This document shows positions 9,546 to 17,627 of a stretch of DNA of 64,000 nt, in pieces. Position 1 is the stretch's first letter; the number at the start of each line of letters is the position of its first letter. The notes under the pieces are model-generated. The model saw nothing but the letters and a program-made list of their open reading frames with translations, had not been told where the DNA came from and made no database searches. The DNA comes from Candidatus Melainabacteria bacterium (GTDB lineage: Bacteria; Cyanobacteriota; Vampirovibrionia; Obscuribacterales; Obscuribacteraceae). Made by a program: the position numbers and the translations under genes. The stretch spans positions 254,247 to 318,246 of the forward strand of contig RXJR01000018.1 in the NCBI GenBank assembly GCA_003963305.1, in the 5' to 3' direction.

Positions 9546-12167
9546 ATGACATCAACCATTAAAGACCATGACCAAGCCCTCATGGAGCGCGCAAATCATC
9601 TTGTGCGTCAGGCTCGGTTGGCGGCTGCCGTCTGGACTCAGTACACGCAGGAGCAGGTTGATGCCATCGTCAAAGCGATGACTGTAGCCGCTATTGAGAA
9701 CGTGCACAAGCTGGCCATCGCTGCTCACGAAGAGACGCGCATGGGCATGATCGAAGACAAAGTCTTGAAGAACTTTGTCGCATCAGAATTTCACTACCAT
9801 CAGATTCGCGACAAGAAGACTGTTGGCATTATTAACGAGTTTCCCGAAGAAAATATTGTGGAAGTCGCCGAACCTGTTGGCGTCATACTTGCCATCACGC
9901 CTGTGACCAATCCTACTTCGACAGTTATTTTCAAGAGTCTGGCGGCGGCTAAAACAAGAAACAGTGTTATTTTCAGCCCTCATTTGATGGCGGCAGATTG
10001 CAGCAATCTGGCAGCAAAAATTGTTTACGAGGCTGCTCTGGCGGCAGGTGCACCAAAAGGATTCATCACCTGGGTGGAAAAATCGCCCCGGCTGCGTCGT
10101 GAGACGGAGCTGATGATGGTGCATCCGGAAGTAGATTTGATCTTTGCGACGGGTGGAACGCAGTTGGTACGGGCTGCCGCCAGCTCAGGAAAACCTGCTC
10201 TGGGTGTAGGCTCTGGCAACACGCCGGTTTACATCCACAAATCCGCTTCATACGATTCGACGGCGATGGATGTAATTATCTCCAAGACTTTCGACAATGG
10301 CACAGAGTGCCCTTCGGAGCAGACTCTCGTCATTGATGCCGAAGTTGCACCAGCTTTGCTCGCTGAGTTTCAGCGCCTCAACTGTCATGTCTGCAGTCTC
10401 GATGAAGTGAAAAAAGTTGCTGATGCCGTGATCGACCCTCGCACCGGCGGCATGAACTACAAGCTGGTTGGTCAGCCTGCTGATTTAATTGCTGAAAAGG
10501 CCGGCATCACCGTCAATCCTAATACGAAGATATTGTTGTGCCCGCTCGAGGGTGATTTGCGGCATCACAAGCTGGCTGTCGAAAAGCTCATGCCCGTGCT
10601 TGGTTTCGTCATCGTCAACTCAGTCGATGAGGGCATCAATCGAGCCCTGGATATCAATTATGCGGGCGGCACCGGTCACACTGCCGGTGTATTTAGCGAA
10701 GACGACAGCGTCATCGAGCGATTTGCCGATGCGATAAACGCAGGCAGAATCATCGTTAATTCGCCCACTTCAATTGGCGGCTTGGGTGGTGTTTATAACA
10801 ATCTCAATACGACATTGAGTTTCGGCTGCGGAACCGGCGGCGGCAACATCACTACAGATAATGTCGGCATCAAAAATCTGCTCAACTACAAGCGTGTGCC
10901 GAGACGCAAAAACTATACCCTCACTTTCCAGACGACCAAGAACATTTACATAAACCCCGGCAGTATCGATCATCTTCGCAGCCTCAAGACTAAGTCTGCC
11001 ATTGTTATAACCTCGAGGTCCGCTGCTCGCCGTGGACATCTCTCCATGGTTCTGGAAAGACTGCCTGCTGATTGCAAAGTCGACGTCTTTGGAGACGTTG
11101 GTGTTGAGCCGGATATCTCAATAGTGGAAAAGGCTGTCGCTGTCATGCGCCAGAGTCCTGTTGATACTGTCATCGCCCTTGGTGGCGGATCGGTTCTGGA
11201 TGCGGCAAAAATAATTCGTCTCTTCTATGACAATCCCGGTCTCAAGTTACAAGAGTTGGCTGTTAACTTCCTCGACTTCAAGCAGAGAATCTCTGTTTTT
11301 CCTCAGGTGGTTCCAACTCAGCTGGTTGCCATTCCGACTACCTCTGGCACAGGTTCAGAAGTGACTCCTTTCGCTGTTTTGAAAGATAATGAATCGAAGC
11401 GCAAGCTCTCTCTGGTGGATGAATGTTTGTTGCCGAACATCGCCATTATTGATGCCAATCTGACTAAGAGTTTGCCTAAGGAAATAACTGTTGATACCGC
11501 ATTTGATGCGCTCACTCATGCGCTGGAGGCTCTGGCATCAACATTCTCGTCTGATTACACTGACGGGTTGGCACTGGAGGCGATGCGCCTGATCTTCGAA
11601 GCCTTGCCTGAAACTTTGAAAAACCCAACTCAGGTATTGTGGCGGCATAAATTGCACAACGCTGCTTGCCTGGCCGGCATGGCTATCGGAAACGCATCCG
11701 TCGGCATCAACCATGCACTTGCTCACAGCCTGGGCGCCATGTTCGATATTCCGCATGGTAAGGCTAATGGTGTCTTTTTGCTTTCGACGCTGGAATACAA
11801 CTCCAAAATTCCGCGCAAGTTCATGCCCACCTCGACTTATCCGCTCTGGGTGGCAGATCAGAAGTACGCCCGGGCTGCACAATTCCTCGGTCTCACCGAT
11901 GAAGATGCGAAAAATGGCGAAACTCCATCGCGCGAAAAAATGTGTGTCCTTCTAAGACGTGCTGTTTACGATCTGGCTCGTTTAGCCGGGCAACCACTTT
12001 CTGTTGCTGAGCTAGGGATCCCTCAGGATCAGTATGAACAGCGAATGGTTGAGCTTGTTAGAGGCAGTTTCGAAGATATGAGCATGCGCACAAATCCGGC
12101 TCTGCCACTGATTCCTGAGGTGCTCAACTTGCTTATGACTGCATATGCGCCGCGGCAACGTCCTTAG
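9546..12167 (+). CDS. adhE: Bifunctional acetaldehyde-CoA/alcohol dehydrogenase
   Basis: AdhE reduces acetyl-CoA to acetaldehyde and then ethanol, re-oxidising two NADH; it is the main ethanol-fermentation enzyme and forms spirosome filaments in other bacteria. The protein is 873 residues, normal for the family. The N-terminal aldehyde dehydrogenase half has the catalytic Cys at about residue 255 in FDNGTECPSEQ. The C-terminal iron alcohol dehydrogenase half has the nucleotide loop ALGGGSVLDAAK (~545) and iron-site histidines in DALTHALEA (~656), GINHALAHSLG (~723) and IPHGKANG (~735). ATG 9546 was chosen over an upstream in-frame TTG (9516) because AAGGA lies 8 nt before it. The gene indicates capacity for anaerobic or microoxic fermentation. 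Confidence 0.96.
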   Translation: MTSTIKDHDQALMERANHLVRQARLAAAVWTQYTQEQVDAIVKAMTVAAIENVHKLAIAAHEETRMGMIEDKVLKNFVASEFHYHQIRDKKTVGIINEFPEENIVEVAEPVGVILAITPVTNPTSTVIFKSLAAAKTRNSVIFSPHLMAADCSNLAAKIVYEAALAAGAPKGFITWVEKSPRLRRETELMMVHPEVDLIFATGGTQLVRAAASSGKPALGVGSGNTPVYIHKSASYDSTAMDVIISKTFDNGTECPSEQTLVIDAEVAPALLAEFQRLNCHVCSLDEVKKVADAVIDPRTGGMNYKLVGQPADLIAEKAGITVNPNTKILLCPLEGDLRHHKLAVEKLMPVLGFVIVNSVDEGINRALDINYAGGTGHTAGVFSEDDSVIERFADAINAGRIIVNSPTSIGGLGGVYNNLNTTLSFGCGTGGGNITTDNVGIKNLLNYKRVPRRKNYTLTFQTTKNIYINPGSIDHLRSLKTKSAIVITSRSAARRGHLSMVLERLPADCKVDVFGDVGVEPDISIVEKAVAVMRQSPVDTVIALGGGSVLDAAKIIRLFYDNPGLKLQELAVNFLDFKQRISVFPQVVPTQLVAIPTTSGTGSEVTPFAVLKDNESKRKLSLVDECLLPNIAIIDANLTKSLPKEITVDTAFDALTHALEALASTFSSDYTDGLALEAMRLIFEALPETLKNPTQVLWRHKLHNAACLAGMAIGNASVGINHALAHSLGAMFDIPHGKANGVFLLSTLEYNSKIPRKFMPTSTYPLWVADQKYARAAQFLGLTDEDAKNGETPSREKMCVLLRRAVYDLARLAGQPLSVAELGIPQDQYEQRMVELVRGSFEDMSMRTNPALPLIPEVLNLLMTAYAPRQRP

Positions 12168-12230
12168 CGCGCTAGTAATGTTTTGAGCAGTATTGTTGAG
12201 TTCGAGTGAGATTAAAGAAGGAGTTTAAAG

Positions 12231-12560
12231 ATGAGTGGCGAGAACGCCGAACAAGCCGTAGAGGCGCGACGCAACGAAGTGCTGCAAATTGAAGGACCAC
12301 TCGAGCGCGGCATCGATCATATCGATCGAACTTTAGCAACAGGTGTAAATTTAACCCTCGATTTCGCCAACTGCAAATTCATCACAGTTGACGGTCTGGA
12401 ATGGCTTGAAGAGCTGCTTCTGCGTTCCGACTCACTTGGCAGTAAAGTGGTGTTCATCAATCTTGTACCGTCGGTCTACAAAGTGTTCAAAGTCGCTCAC
12501 ATCGATAGTCTCTTACGAGCCTGCGGCGCGCCGAGTCAGCCGACTCAGCCTTACTGTTAA
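12231..12560 (+). CDS. STAS-domain protein (MlaB / anti-sigma-antagonist-like)
   Basis: A 109-residue single-domain protein with an excellent ribosome binding site (AAGGAG, 7 nt before ATG). The pattern LTLDFANCKFITVDGLEWLEELL...VVFINLVPSVYKVFKVAHIDSLL is the STAS beta-alpha core. In SpoIIAA-type proteins a phosphorylatable Ser precedes the conserved Gly-Leu; here that position is Asp (VDGL), so classical Ser phosphorylation is unlikely. It lies upstream of an ABC ATPase, an ABC permease and an MlaC-like gene on the same strand, which favours an MlaB-like role on an ABC ATPase over anti-sigma control. About 200 bp separate it from the ATPase gene, so co-transcription is only probable. Confidence 0.75.
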   Translation: MSGENAEQAVEARRNEVLQIEGPLERGIDHIDRTLATGVNLTLDFANCKFITVDGLEWLEELLLRSDSLGSKVVFINLVPSVYKVFKVAHIDSLLRACGAPSQPTQPYC

Positions 12561-12758
12561 TATGAACTTTCTCGATTGCCGTACGTCATTTCTTTAGACC
12601 AATCGATCAGATGCTGTCCCGGGCAGCGCATAATAGAATCTGCTGCACTTGTGCATTAGATCAGTCGGCAGCATGCTGCTTTATGACCTTGGGTAGGTCG
12701 GGTGGTTTTGCCCAGACTCACTCTCGAATATTGGTAACTTTGGATCTCGGACATCGCA

Positions 12759-13787
12759 TTGAACACAAGTGAAATTCGCCAACCGGCGCTGCAGACAGTT
12801 AACCTCACCAAAAAATTTGGTGATAGAACTTCGGTCAACTCGCTCAATCTAAGTGTTTATCCCGGCGAACTTTATGCGTTGCTGGGGGATAACGGTGCAG
12901 GTAAGACAACCACCATTAATATGCTCACAACTTTGCTCACACCCACATCTGGTGAGTTTTTTATATGTGGATTGAACGGTGTTAAACAGTCTGAAAAGAC
13001 CAAAGGTGCTTTTGGGATTGTGTCGCAAGACGTGGCCATTTACAACGAACTGACTGCCTATGAGAATCTGAGCTTTATCGCGGATCTTTATAAGATTCCA
13101 AAAGTTAAAGCCAGGGAGCGCATCAAAATATTATTGGAAGACGCCGGACTCACCGATCGTGCTAACGATCTGGCTGGCAGTTTTTCTGGTGGCATGCAGC
13201 GCAAACTCACCATTGCCGGTGCTCTGTTGCATGAGCCGAAGGTGTTGTTTATGGACGAGCCTACGGTGGGTCTGGATCCTGCTTCCAGGCGACAGATCTG
13301 GACTTCGCTGAAGGCTCTGAAAAATCAAGGTGTGGCAGTTCTTTTGACGACGCATTATCTTGAAGAAGCAGAATTGCTCTCGGATCGTATCGGCATCATC
13401 AGGCGCGGAACGCTTGTGGCAGAAGGGACGATTGACGACTTGCGGCATAAGATTCAGGGGATTCGCAGCATCGCGATTCGATTGACTCGTGATATCGATG
13501 AAGATCAATTGCTGTCTAAACTGGAAAAGTTGAAAATGAAGTTTCCGGTAGAAGTTAAGCGGGACGTATTGCGCAACACCATATCATTTGCTCAGCCGCA
13601 AGATGGAAAGCTTGTGCGCAGCCTTTACCAGGTGCTGAGCTGGTTGGAAGAAGAGGAAGTTCCATTCTCCAGATTTGCAACGAGCGAACCTAATCTTGAG
13701 GAAGTTTTTCTTGCCGTTGCTTCTACAAAAGATGACATTGATACTGAAAAGCTTGGTGAGGAAGAAGCCGATGAAGACTTCAATTAA
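12759..13787 (+). CDS. ABC transporter ATP-binding protein, DrrA/ABC-2 type
   Basis: Cytoplasmic ATPase subunit of an ABC-2 exporter, 342 residues. Walker A is GDNGAGKTT (residues 43-51), the signature is FSGGMQRKL, and Walker B is VLFMDEPTVGLDPASRRQ, with a switch His in LLTTHYLEEAELL. A ~120-residue C-terminal extension after the nucleotide domain resembles DrrA/CcmA-type exporters, and the protein ends in a very acidic tail (EKLGEEEADEDFN). The start is TTG at 12759 with only a weak ribosome binding site. The permease partner starts 100 bp downstream after a purine-rich tract. Confidence 0.9.
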   Translation: MNTSEIRQPALQTVNLTKKFGDRTSVNSLNLSVYPGELYALLGDNGAGKTTTINMLTTLLTPTSGEFFICGLNGVKQSEKTKGAFGIVSQDVAIYNELTAYENLSFIADLYKIPKVKARERIKILLEDAGLTDRANDLAGSFSGGMQRKLTIAGALLHEPKVLFMDEPTVGLDPASRRQIWTSLKALKNQGVAVLLTTHYLEEAELLSDRIGIIRRGTLVAEGTIDDLRHKIQGIRSIAIRLTRDIDEDQLLSKLEKLKMKFPVEVKRDVLRNTISFAQPQDGKLVRSLYQVLSWLEEEEVPFSRFATSEPNLEEVFLAVASTKDDIDTEKLGEEEADEDFN

Positions 13788-13811
13788 GCGAACGTTTTGT
13801 CGACGCAGGGC

Positions 13812-13875
13812 ACAGAGAGCCACGAGATAAGAGCAAAGAGCAAGAGCAGAGAGCAAAGAGAAAAGAGAAAAGAGA
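13812..13875 (+). repeat. Purine-rich imperfect tandem repeat between ABC ATPase and permease genes
   Basis: A ~64-nt stretch made of variations of AGAGCAAAG and AGAGAAA, almost entirely A and G with a few C and T. It fills most of the 100-bp gap between the ATPase stop and the GTG start of the permease gene. It contains several AGAG/AGAGA elements that could act as weak ribosome-loading sites. Slippage could change its length between strains. No function is established. Confidence 0.6.
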
Positions 13876-13887
13876 TTAAAATCAAAC

Positions 13888-14931
13888 GTGCGACAGATAC
13901 TGGCTATCATCAATAAGGATATATTGCAGTGGACGAGGCGTCCGCTCTATTTCATTTCGAGCATCTTGCTTGCCGTCTTGATCATCGCCGTGGTTGGTAA
14001 CACGCTGTCGGGTGCTACGAGCATTCCCTTTGGTGTATATGATCCTGCCGGCATCAGTGATTTGAGCAAAGGTCTTGAAGATACCCATCAATTTATTGTT
14101 TCCAATTATGATGACCTGGAAAAGGCCAAACAGGATATCACTACAGGCAAAATCGTCGCCCTGGCAAACGTCTCGCAGGACCCGCTTGAGGATTCAGTGC
14201 AGATTTTGACGGATGGACACAATCCCTTTGTCGACAACCAGATTTCGATGGGGCTTTTGAAGGTCCTGACACAGAAGAATAAAACTCTCAGCATCCCGCT
14301 TAGGACGTCTGCCTTGTTTCCTCTGAACATTACTTTGAGAGACTTTGTTACGCCCGGATTGGCTGCTTATCTCTGTTATGTTCTTGCGTCCATGAATCTT
14401 GGATTTTCATGGATTTATGAATGGATGGAGAAGACTTATCGGCAGATTATTCTGGCGCCAAACGGTCTGCAATCTGCCATTATCGCCAAAAGTTTGACTG
14501 TAACGATTGAAGCTTCTGTTGTTTTATGGATCGCCCTCTGCCTGACCGCTCCATTCAGCGGTTTCACTCTTGGCTCTAATTTCGTCGGGCTTGTCGCCAC
14601 AACCCTGGTTTCTGTTTTTTCCTTTACTTGTCTGGGACTGGCGGCAGCCTGTTTGCTCAAAACTATTCGCATCTACACGATGACGGTTTCAATCGCTGGT
14701 GTGGCGCTTATGTTCGCCAGCGGTATCATTATTCCATTAGAGGCGATGCCAAAATGGGAACAATTTTGTGCGCTAGCTCTTCCAATGTATTACTCCGCTG
14801 ACGCCTTTAAAGGCGTGATGTTGGGTATCCCGGCAGATTATTTACGAGATGTCGGTGTTTTGCTGGGATGGGCAGTAATAGGACTGGTTTTCTCTTCGAT
14901 ACTTCTGTACCAACGCAAAGCCGCACTCTAA
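13888..14931 (+). CDS. ABC-2 type transporter permease
   Basis: A 347-residue membrane subunit that pairs with the preceding ATPase. It has one N-terminal transmembrane segment (FISSILLAVLIIAVVGNTL), a ~130-residue extracytoplasmic domain (residues ~45-155), then about five helices, ending VGVLLGWAVIGLVFSSILLYQRKAAL. This is the standard ABC-2 export permease layout. The start is GTG at 13888; the only upstream ribosome-binding candidate is AGAGA, about 12 nt away, so translation may depend on the upstream purine tract. The gene is 19 bp from the MlaC-like gene, very likely the same operon. The substrate is unknown; the MlaC neighbour hints at a lipid. Confidence 0.88.
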   Translation: MRQILAIINKDILQWTRRPLYFISSILLAVLIIAVVGNTLSGATSIPFGVYDPAGISDLSKGLEDTHQFIVSNYDDLEKAKQDITTGKIVALANVSQDPLEDSVQILTDGHNPFVDNQISMGLLKVLTQKNKTLSIPLRTSALFPLNITLRDFVTPGLAAYLCYVLASMNLGFSWIYEWMEKTYRQIILAPNGLQSAIIAKSLTVTIEASVVLWIALCLTAPFSGFTLGSNFVGLVATTLVSVFSFTCLGLAAACLLKTIRIYTMTVSIAGVALMFASGIIIPLEAMPKWEQFCALALPMYYSADAFKGVMLGIPADYLRDVGVLLGWAVIGLVFSSILLYQRKAAL

Positions 14932-14950
14932 TCGGAAGGAGCTTCAATAA

Positions 14951-15568
14951 ATGCTGAATCGAACGGGCAAACCGGCAGGAGTGTTGGGAGCTATGCTTGC
15001 CGCCGCCATTGTTTCTGCAAGCCCCGCATCCGCGCTCGAGCCGGCCTTTTTATCCGTTCAAAATATCGTCAATGTTTTCTCCGCGCCTGCAGCGAACTCG
15101 TTCAAGAAGGCGGAAAATTACATCGATTATGACGCAATGTCCCAGCGCTCTCTTGGTTCCTCGCAGTGGTCTAAATTGACTGCCAAGCAGAAACATGATT
15201 ATGTGGCGGCACTGAAATCCTTAATGGAGCAGCGGTATTACCCGCGATGGCATCGGATCTTCTCCCGAGCGAAAGTGGAGTATCTTTCGAAGTCGACTGA
15301 TGGCGGCGATCTGCTTGTTAAGACCAATCTGGTCGTAGGCAAAAAGCGAGACGCTATGACCTGGCGGCTTAATGATCACAACGACAAAGTCGTCAGTCTG
15401 GCAATTGGAGAGAAGGATCTTCTTGATCGGTTAACTCATAGGCTACAACCAAAATTAAAGAAAAACGGATTCCAGGCAATGTTGGCTTGGATGCAGAACC
15501 ACGCACAAGGTGAGGAGTCGGCAACCCAGACCAGTTCAGCAGAATCAGTGCTGGGTGAGTCTCGCTGA
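14951..15568 (+). CDS. MlaC/Ttg2D-like exported lipid-binding protein
   Basis: A 205-residue protein with a signal peptide (hydrophobic GVLGAMLAAAIVSAS, cleavage near ASA-LE). The mature part matches the MlaC pattern: YIDYDAMSQRSLG, SKWSKL-type Trp followed by LTAKQKHDYVAALKSLMEQRYY, a central beta region, and C-terminal NGFQAMLAWMQ. MlaC proteins ferry phospholipids through the periplasm. The ribosome binding site is strong (AAGGAG). It follows an ABC-2 ATPase and permease instead of the MlaFE pair, and no MCE (MlaD) gene is present nearby. This combination is unusual for the family. Identification of the fold is fairly secure; the cargo is inference. Confidence 0.8.
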   Translation: MLNRTGKPAGVLGAMLAAAIVSASPASALEPAFLSVQNIVNVFSAPAANSFKKAENYIDYDAMSQRSLGSSQWSKLTAKQKHDYVAALKSLMEQRYYPRWHRIFSRAKVEYLSKSTDGGDLLVKTNLVVGKKRDAMTWRLNDHNDKVVSLAIGEKDLLDRLTHRLQPKLKKNGFQAMLAWMQNHAQGEESATQTSSAESVLGESR

Positions 15569-15704
15569 TTGACAGTCGGTGCTTCTGGTTTGACAAATTT
15601 GCACTGTCCGCAAAATTTATATTGTAGTAACATAGGCAGCATTAGCAGTAAGTGCCGCGCATCTTTAAGCGCTGAATTCTGCCGCAAATAACGAAGGAGC
15701 AAAA

Positions 15705-16256
15705 ATGACAGCAGTAAATGACACTAACGAGTTTGCCGCGGACATCGCAGAAATCAGACGCCGCGCCCGTGAACACATGGAAGATGGACCGGTGACCAAT
15801 GCTTATGGTGCAGACCGCATTAAAGTTGTAAAGCTTTTGAACGAGGCTCTGGCGACTGAGCTTGTCTGCGTGCTTCGCTATAAACGCCACCACTTCATGG
15901 TTCGCGGTATCAATTCTGAGTCTGTAGCAGAAGAGTTTCTCGAACATGCCAACGAAGAGCAAGAGCATGCTGATCAGATTGCTGAGCGCATCACGCAACT
16001 CAACGGTGAGCCTGATATGAATCCTGATGTTCTCAGCAAGCGAAGTCATGCGCAATATGTCGAAGGCAAGGATACGCTCGATATGATCAAGGAAAACCTC
16101 GTGGCCGAGCGCATAGCTATTGATTCATACAAGCAGATGATTCTCTACATTGGTGAGAAGGATCCGACAACACGACGCTTGCTCGAGTCGATTCTGGAGA
16201 AGGAAGAGGAGCACGCCGATGACATGGCTAACCTCCTCAGTTCGCACAGCAAGTAA
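15705..16256 (+). CDS. Ferritin-like / bacterioferritin-type protein
   Basis: A 183-residue four-helix-bundle protein with iron-site motifs: an early Glu in NEALATELVCVLRYKRHH, then EHANEEQEHADQIAER (ExxH), AERIAIDSYKQM, and EKEEEHADDMANLL (second ExxH). These supply the carboxylate and His ligands of a di-iron ferroxidase centre. Ferritin-like proteins of this kind oxidise and store iron or protect against peroxide. The ribosome binding site is AAGGAG. It is monocistronic, separated from mlaC by ~136 bp. A TTGACA (15590) is present upstream, but the best -10-like TATATT is 22 nt away, too far for a normal promoter. Confidence 0.85.
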   Translation: MTAVNDTNEFAADIAEIRRRAREHMEDGPVTNAYGADRIKVVKLLNEALATELVCVLRYKRHHFMVRGINSESVAEEFLEHANEEQEHADQIAERITQLNGEPDMNPDVLSKRSHAQYVEGKDTLDMIKENLVAERIAIDSYKQMILYIGEKDPTTRRLLESILEKEEEHADDMANLLSSHSK

Positions 16257-16373
16257 GGCGCAACATATAGCGGCTTTCCCTCGTTTTCGGTCGCGGCACT
16301 TGCTCGCTTGCCTTTTTGCAGGTTGGCTCGAGCATTGTGCTTGCCGAGCTTCGTTTTTGGGTATTATGGAAAC

Positions 16374-16712
16374 ATGGATAGCATCGCATCAGAAGAAACG
16401 CAAGTATCCGCTCGAGACAACCTCGTGCAGCATTTGCGTTACTACAAGTCCAAGCATCGCAGCAGGGGCTGCAAGATCACGCACATGATCGGTATCCCTA
16501 TGATAGTGCTTGCCTGGTTGAGCCTTCCGTTCAGTCGCAAAGCATTTTTTCAATTGCACACCGGTGGCTGGATTTTGCAATTTATCGGGCACTTCGTTTT
16601 CGAGCATAATAAGCCTGTAATTCTTGAAGTTCGAGATCCAAAAACGGTGGTGTCTGCTCTTATCTTTGTGTGCGAAGAGTGGCGTCGTCTGCTCAATGGC
16701 GAAGATCTCTAA
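16374..16712 (+). CDS. DUF962 / Mpo1-like membrane protein
   Basis: A 112-residue protein. The sequence LVQHLRYYKSKHRSRGCKITHMIGIPMIVLAWL and ILQFIGHFVFEHNKPV matches the DUF962 family (yeast Mpo1/YGL010w), whose conserved HxxGxP and GHxxFExNxP motifs hold metal-binding His residues. Mpo1 is an Fe-dependent dioxygenase acting on 2-hydroxy fatty acids; bacterial members are assumed to be related but mostly untested. There are two predicted hydrophobic helices. ATG 16374 was chosen because the upstream extension in the longer frame has no family similarity. It may be leaderless: TATTAT lies 6 nt before the ATG. Confidence 0.75.
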   Translation: MDSIASEETQVSARDNLVQHLRYYKSKHRSRGCKITHMIGIPMIVLAWLSLPFSRKAFFQLHTGGWILQFIGHFVFEHNKPVILEVRDPKTVVSALIFVCEEWRRLLNGEDL

Positions 16713-16719
16713 TGGTAAA

Positions 16720-16747
16720 AGGGAAGAACGCCTGAGCGCCCTTCCCT
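16720..16747. terminator. Inverted repeat between convergent genes, possible terminator
   Basis: AGGGAAG (16720-16726) and CTTCCCT (16741-16747) form a perfect 7-bp stem with a 14-nt loop between two convergent genes. There is no run of T after it on the + strand, so intrinsic termination is only possible, not clear. Confidence 0.3.
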
Positions 16748-16768
16748 GCTATGCGGATTTGTTCTCAC

Positions 16769-17551
16769 TTAAACCCGCGATAACGTTTTTCCTTCCCTTG
16801 GTCGCGTTTCGCCATCTGTCATGTCTTTGAAAAGCTTGTGGCGGTGCTTATAAATCAGTACAGCTGCAATCGGAGTGCCGATAGCCACTGCCACAGCGGC
16901 GATTACAATGGCGAAGAGAATGGTGGCGAGCAAAGCTTTCAATTCCGTCAACTCTTGATGCAACTGCCGTAGCGGTTGAGCTACGCTTTGTAAGGGCTCC
17001 TGTAACTCGTGAAGCGGTTTTTGCAGTTGACGAATCGGCACTTCCAGTTGCCCGATCTGGCTACGCATTCCGGCAATATCACTGCGCACTCCATCCATCT
17101 TTGTGCCAACCTTGTCCATGCCTGTGCCTACATCGCCAACTTGTTTGGACATCGAGTTGAGTTGTCCCTGCATTGACCCCATGCGATTGTCGACGCTATC
17201 CATCTTGTTATGCAGTCCAAGCATGGCTGGCTGCAAATTTGAGATCGGTCCGGTCAGCTTCATAATCTGCTTTTGCAGCTGAACAGAATTTTTTTCCAGG
17301 CGCACGACAGGTGCAAGTGCTTTCTTGATGGGATGAAAGCCCTTAATTGGCGGATCGTCGGCCGGCGGTTGGAGATCGCTTGATTTGAGCTTCTCTTCCT
17401 GTGTCTTATCATTGGCGGGGACAGCCTGGGCGGTCTTTTGCTCCGGAGCATCGGCTGCGACGGGCTCAGCCGCATAGGCTGCCGATAAACCGATTGAGCT
17501 CGCTACTAAAAACGCCGGAAGCAGCGCCTTAAGGGGTTTGTTCGTTGCCAT
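16769..17551 (-). CDS. Exported coiled-coil protein with C-terminal membrane helix
   Basis: 260 residues, no family recognised. It begins with a signal peptide (LKALLPAFLVASSIGLSAAYA-AEP), followed by an Asp/Glu/Lys/Pro-rich linker. Residues ~90-205 form a continuous heptad-like helix (LHNKMDSVDNRMGSMQGQL, QLEVPIRQLQKPLHELQEPL), recalling phage-tail tape-measure-like or apolipoprotein-like helices. A transmembrane segment at ~207-232 (TILFAIVIAAVAVAIG...) is followed by a short basic tail. The topology suggests an envelope-spanning rod anchored in the inner membrane. AGAGG lies about 10 nt before the ATG. Confidence 0.6.
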   Translation of the reverse strand: MATNKPLKALLPAFLVASSIGLSAAYAAEPVAADAPEQKTAQAVPANDKTQEEKLKSSDLQPPADDPPIKGFHPIKKALAPVVRLEKNSVQLQKQIMKLTGPISNLQPAMLGLHNKMDSVDNRMGSMQGQLNSMSKQVGDVGTGMDKVGTKMDGVRSDIAGMRSQIGQLEVPIRQLQKPLHELQEPLQSVAQPLRQLHQELTELKALLATILFAIVIAAVAVAIGTPIAAVLIYKHRHKLFKDMTDGETRPREGKTLSRV

Positions 17552-17627
17552 CGTGCATTTACCTCTTCTCTAACCGTGTTGATGACGCGGCTTGTCAGAT
17601 TCGGTTCCGGGCAACAGTAGCTATGTT

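Noticed and set aside
15590..15623. Sigma-70 promoter with TTGACA before the ferritin-like gene
   Set aside because: The best -10-like TATATT is 22 nt from TTGACA, too far for a standard promoter.
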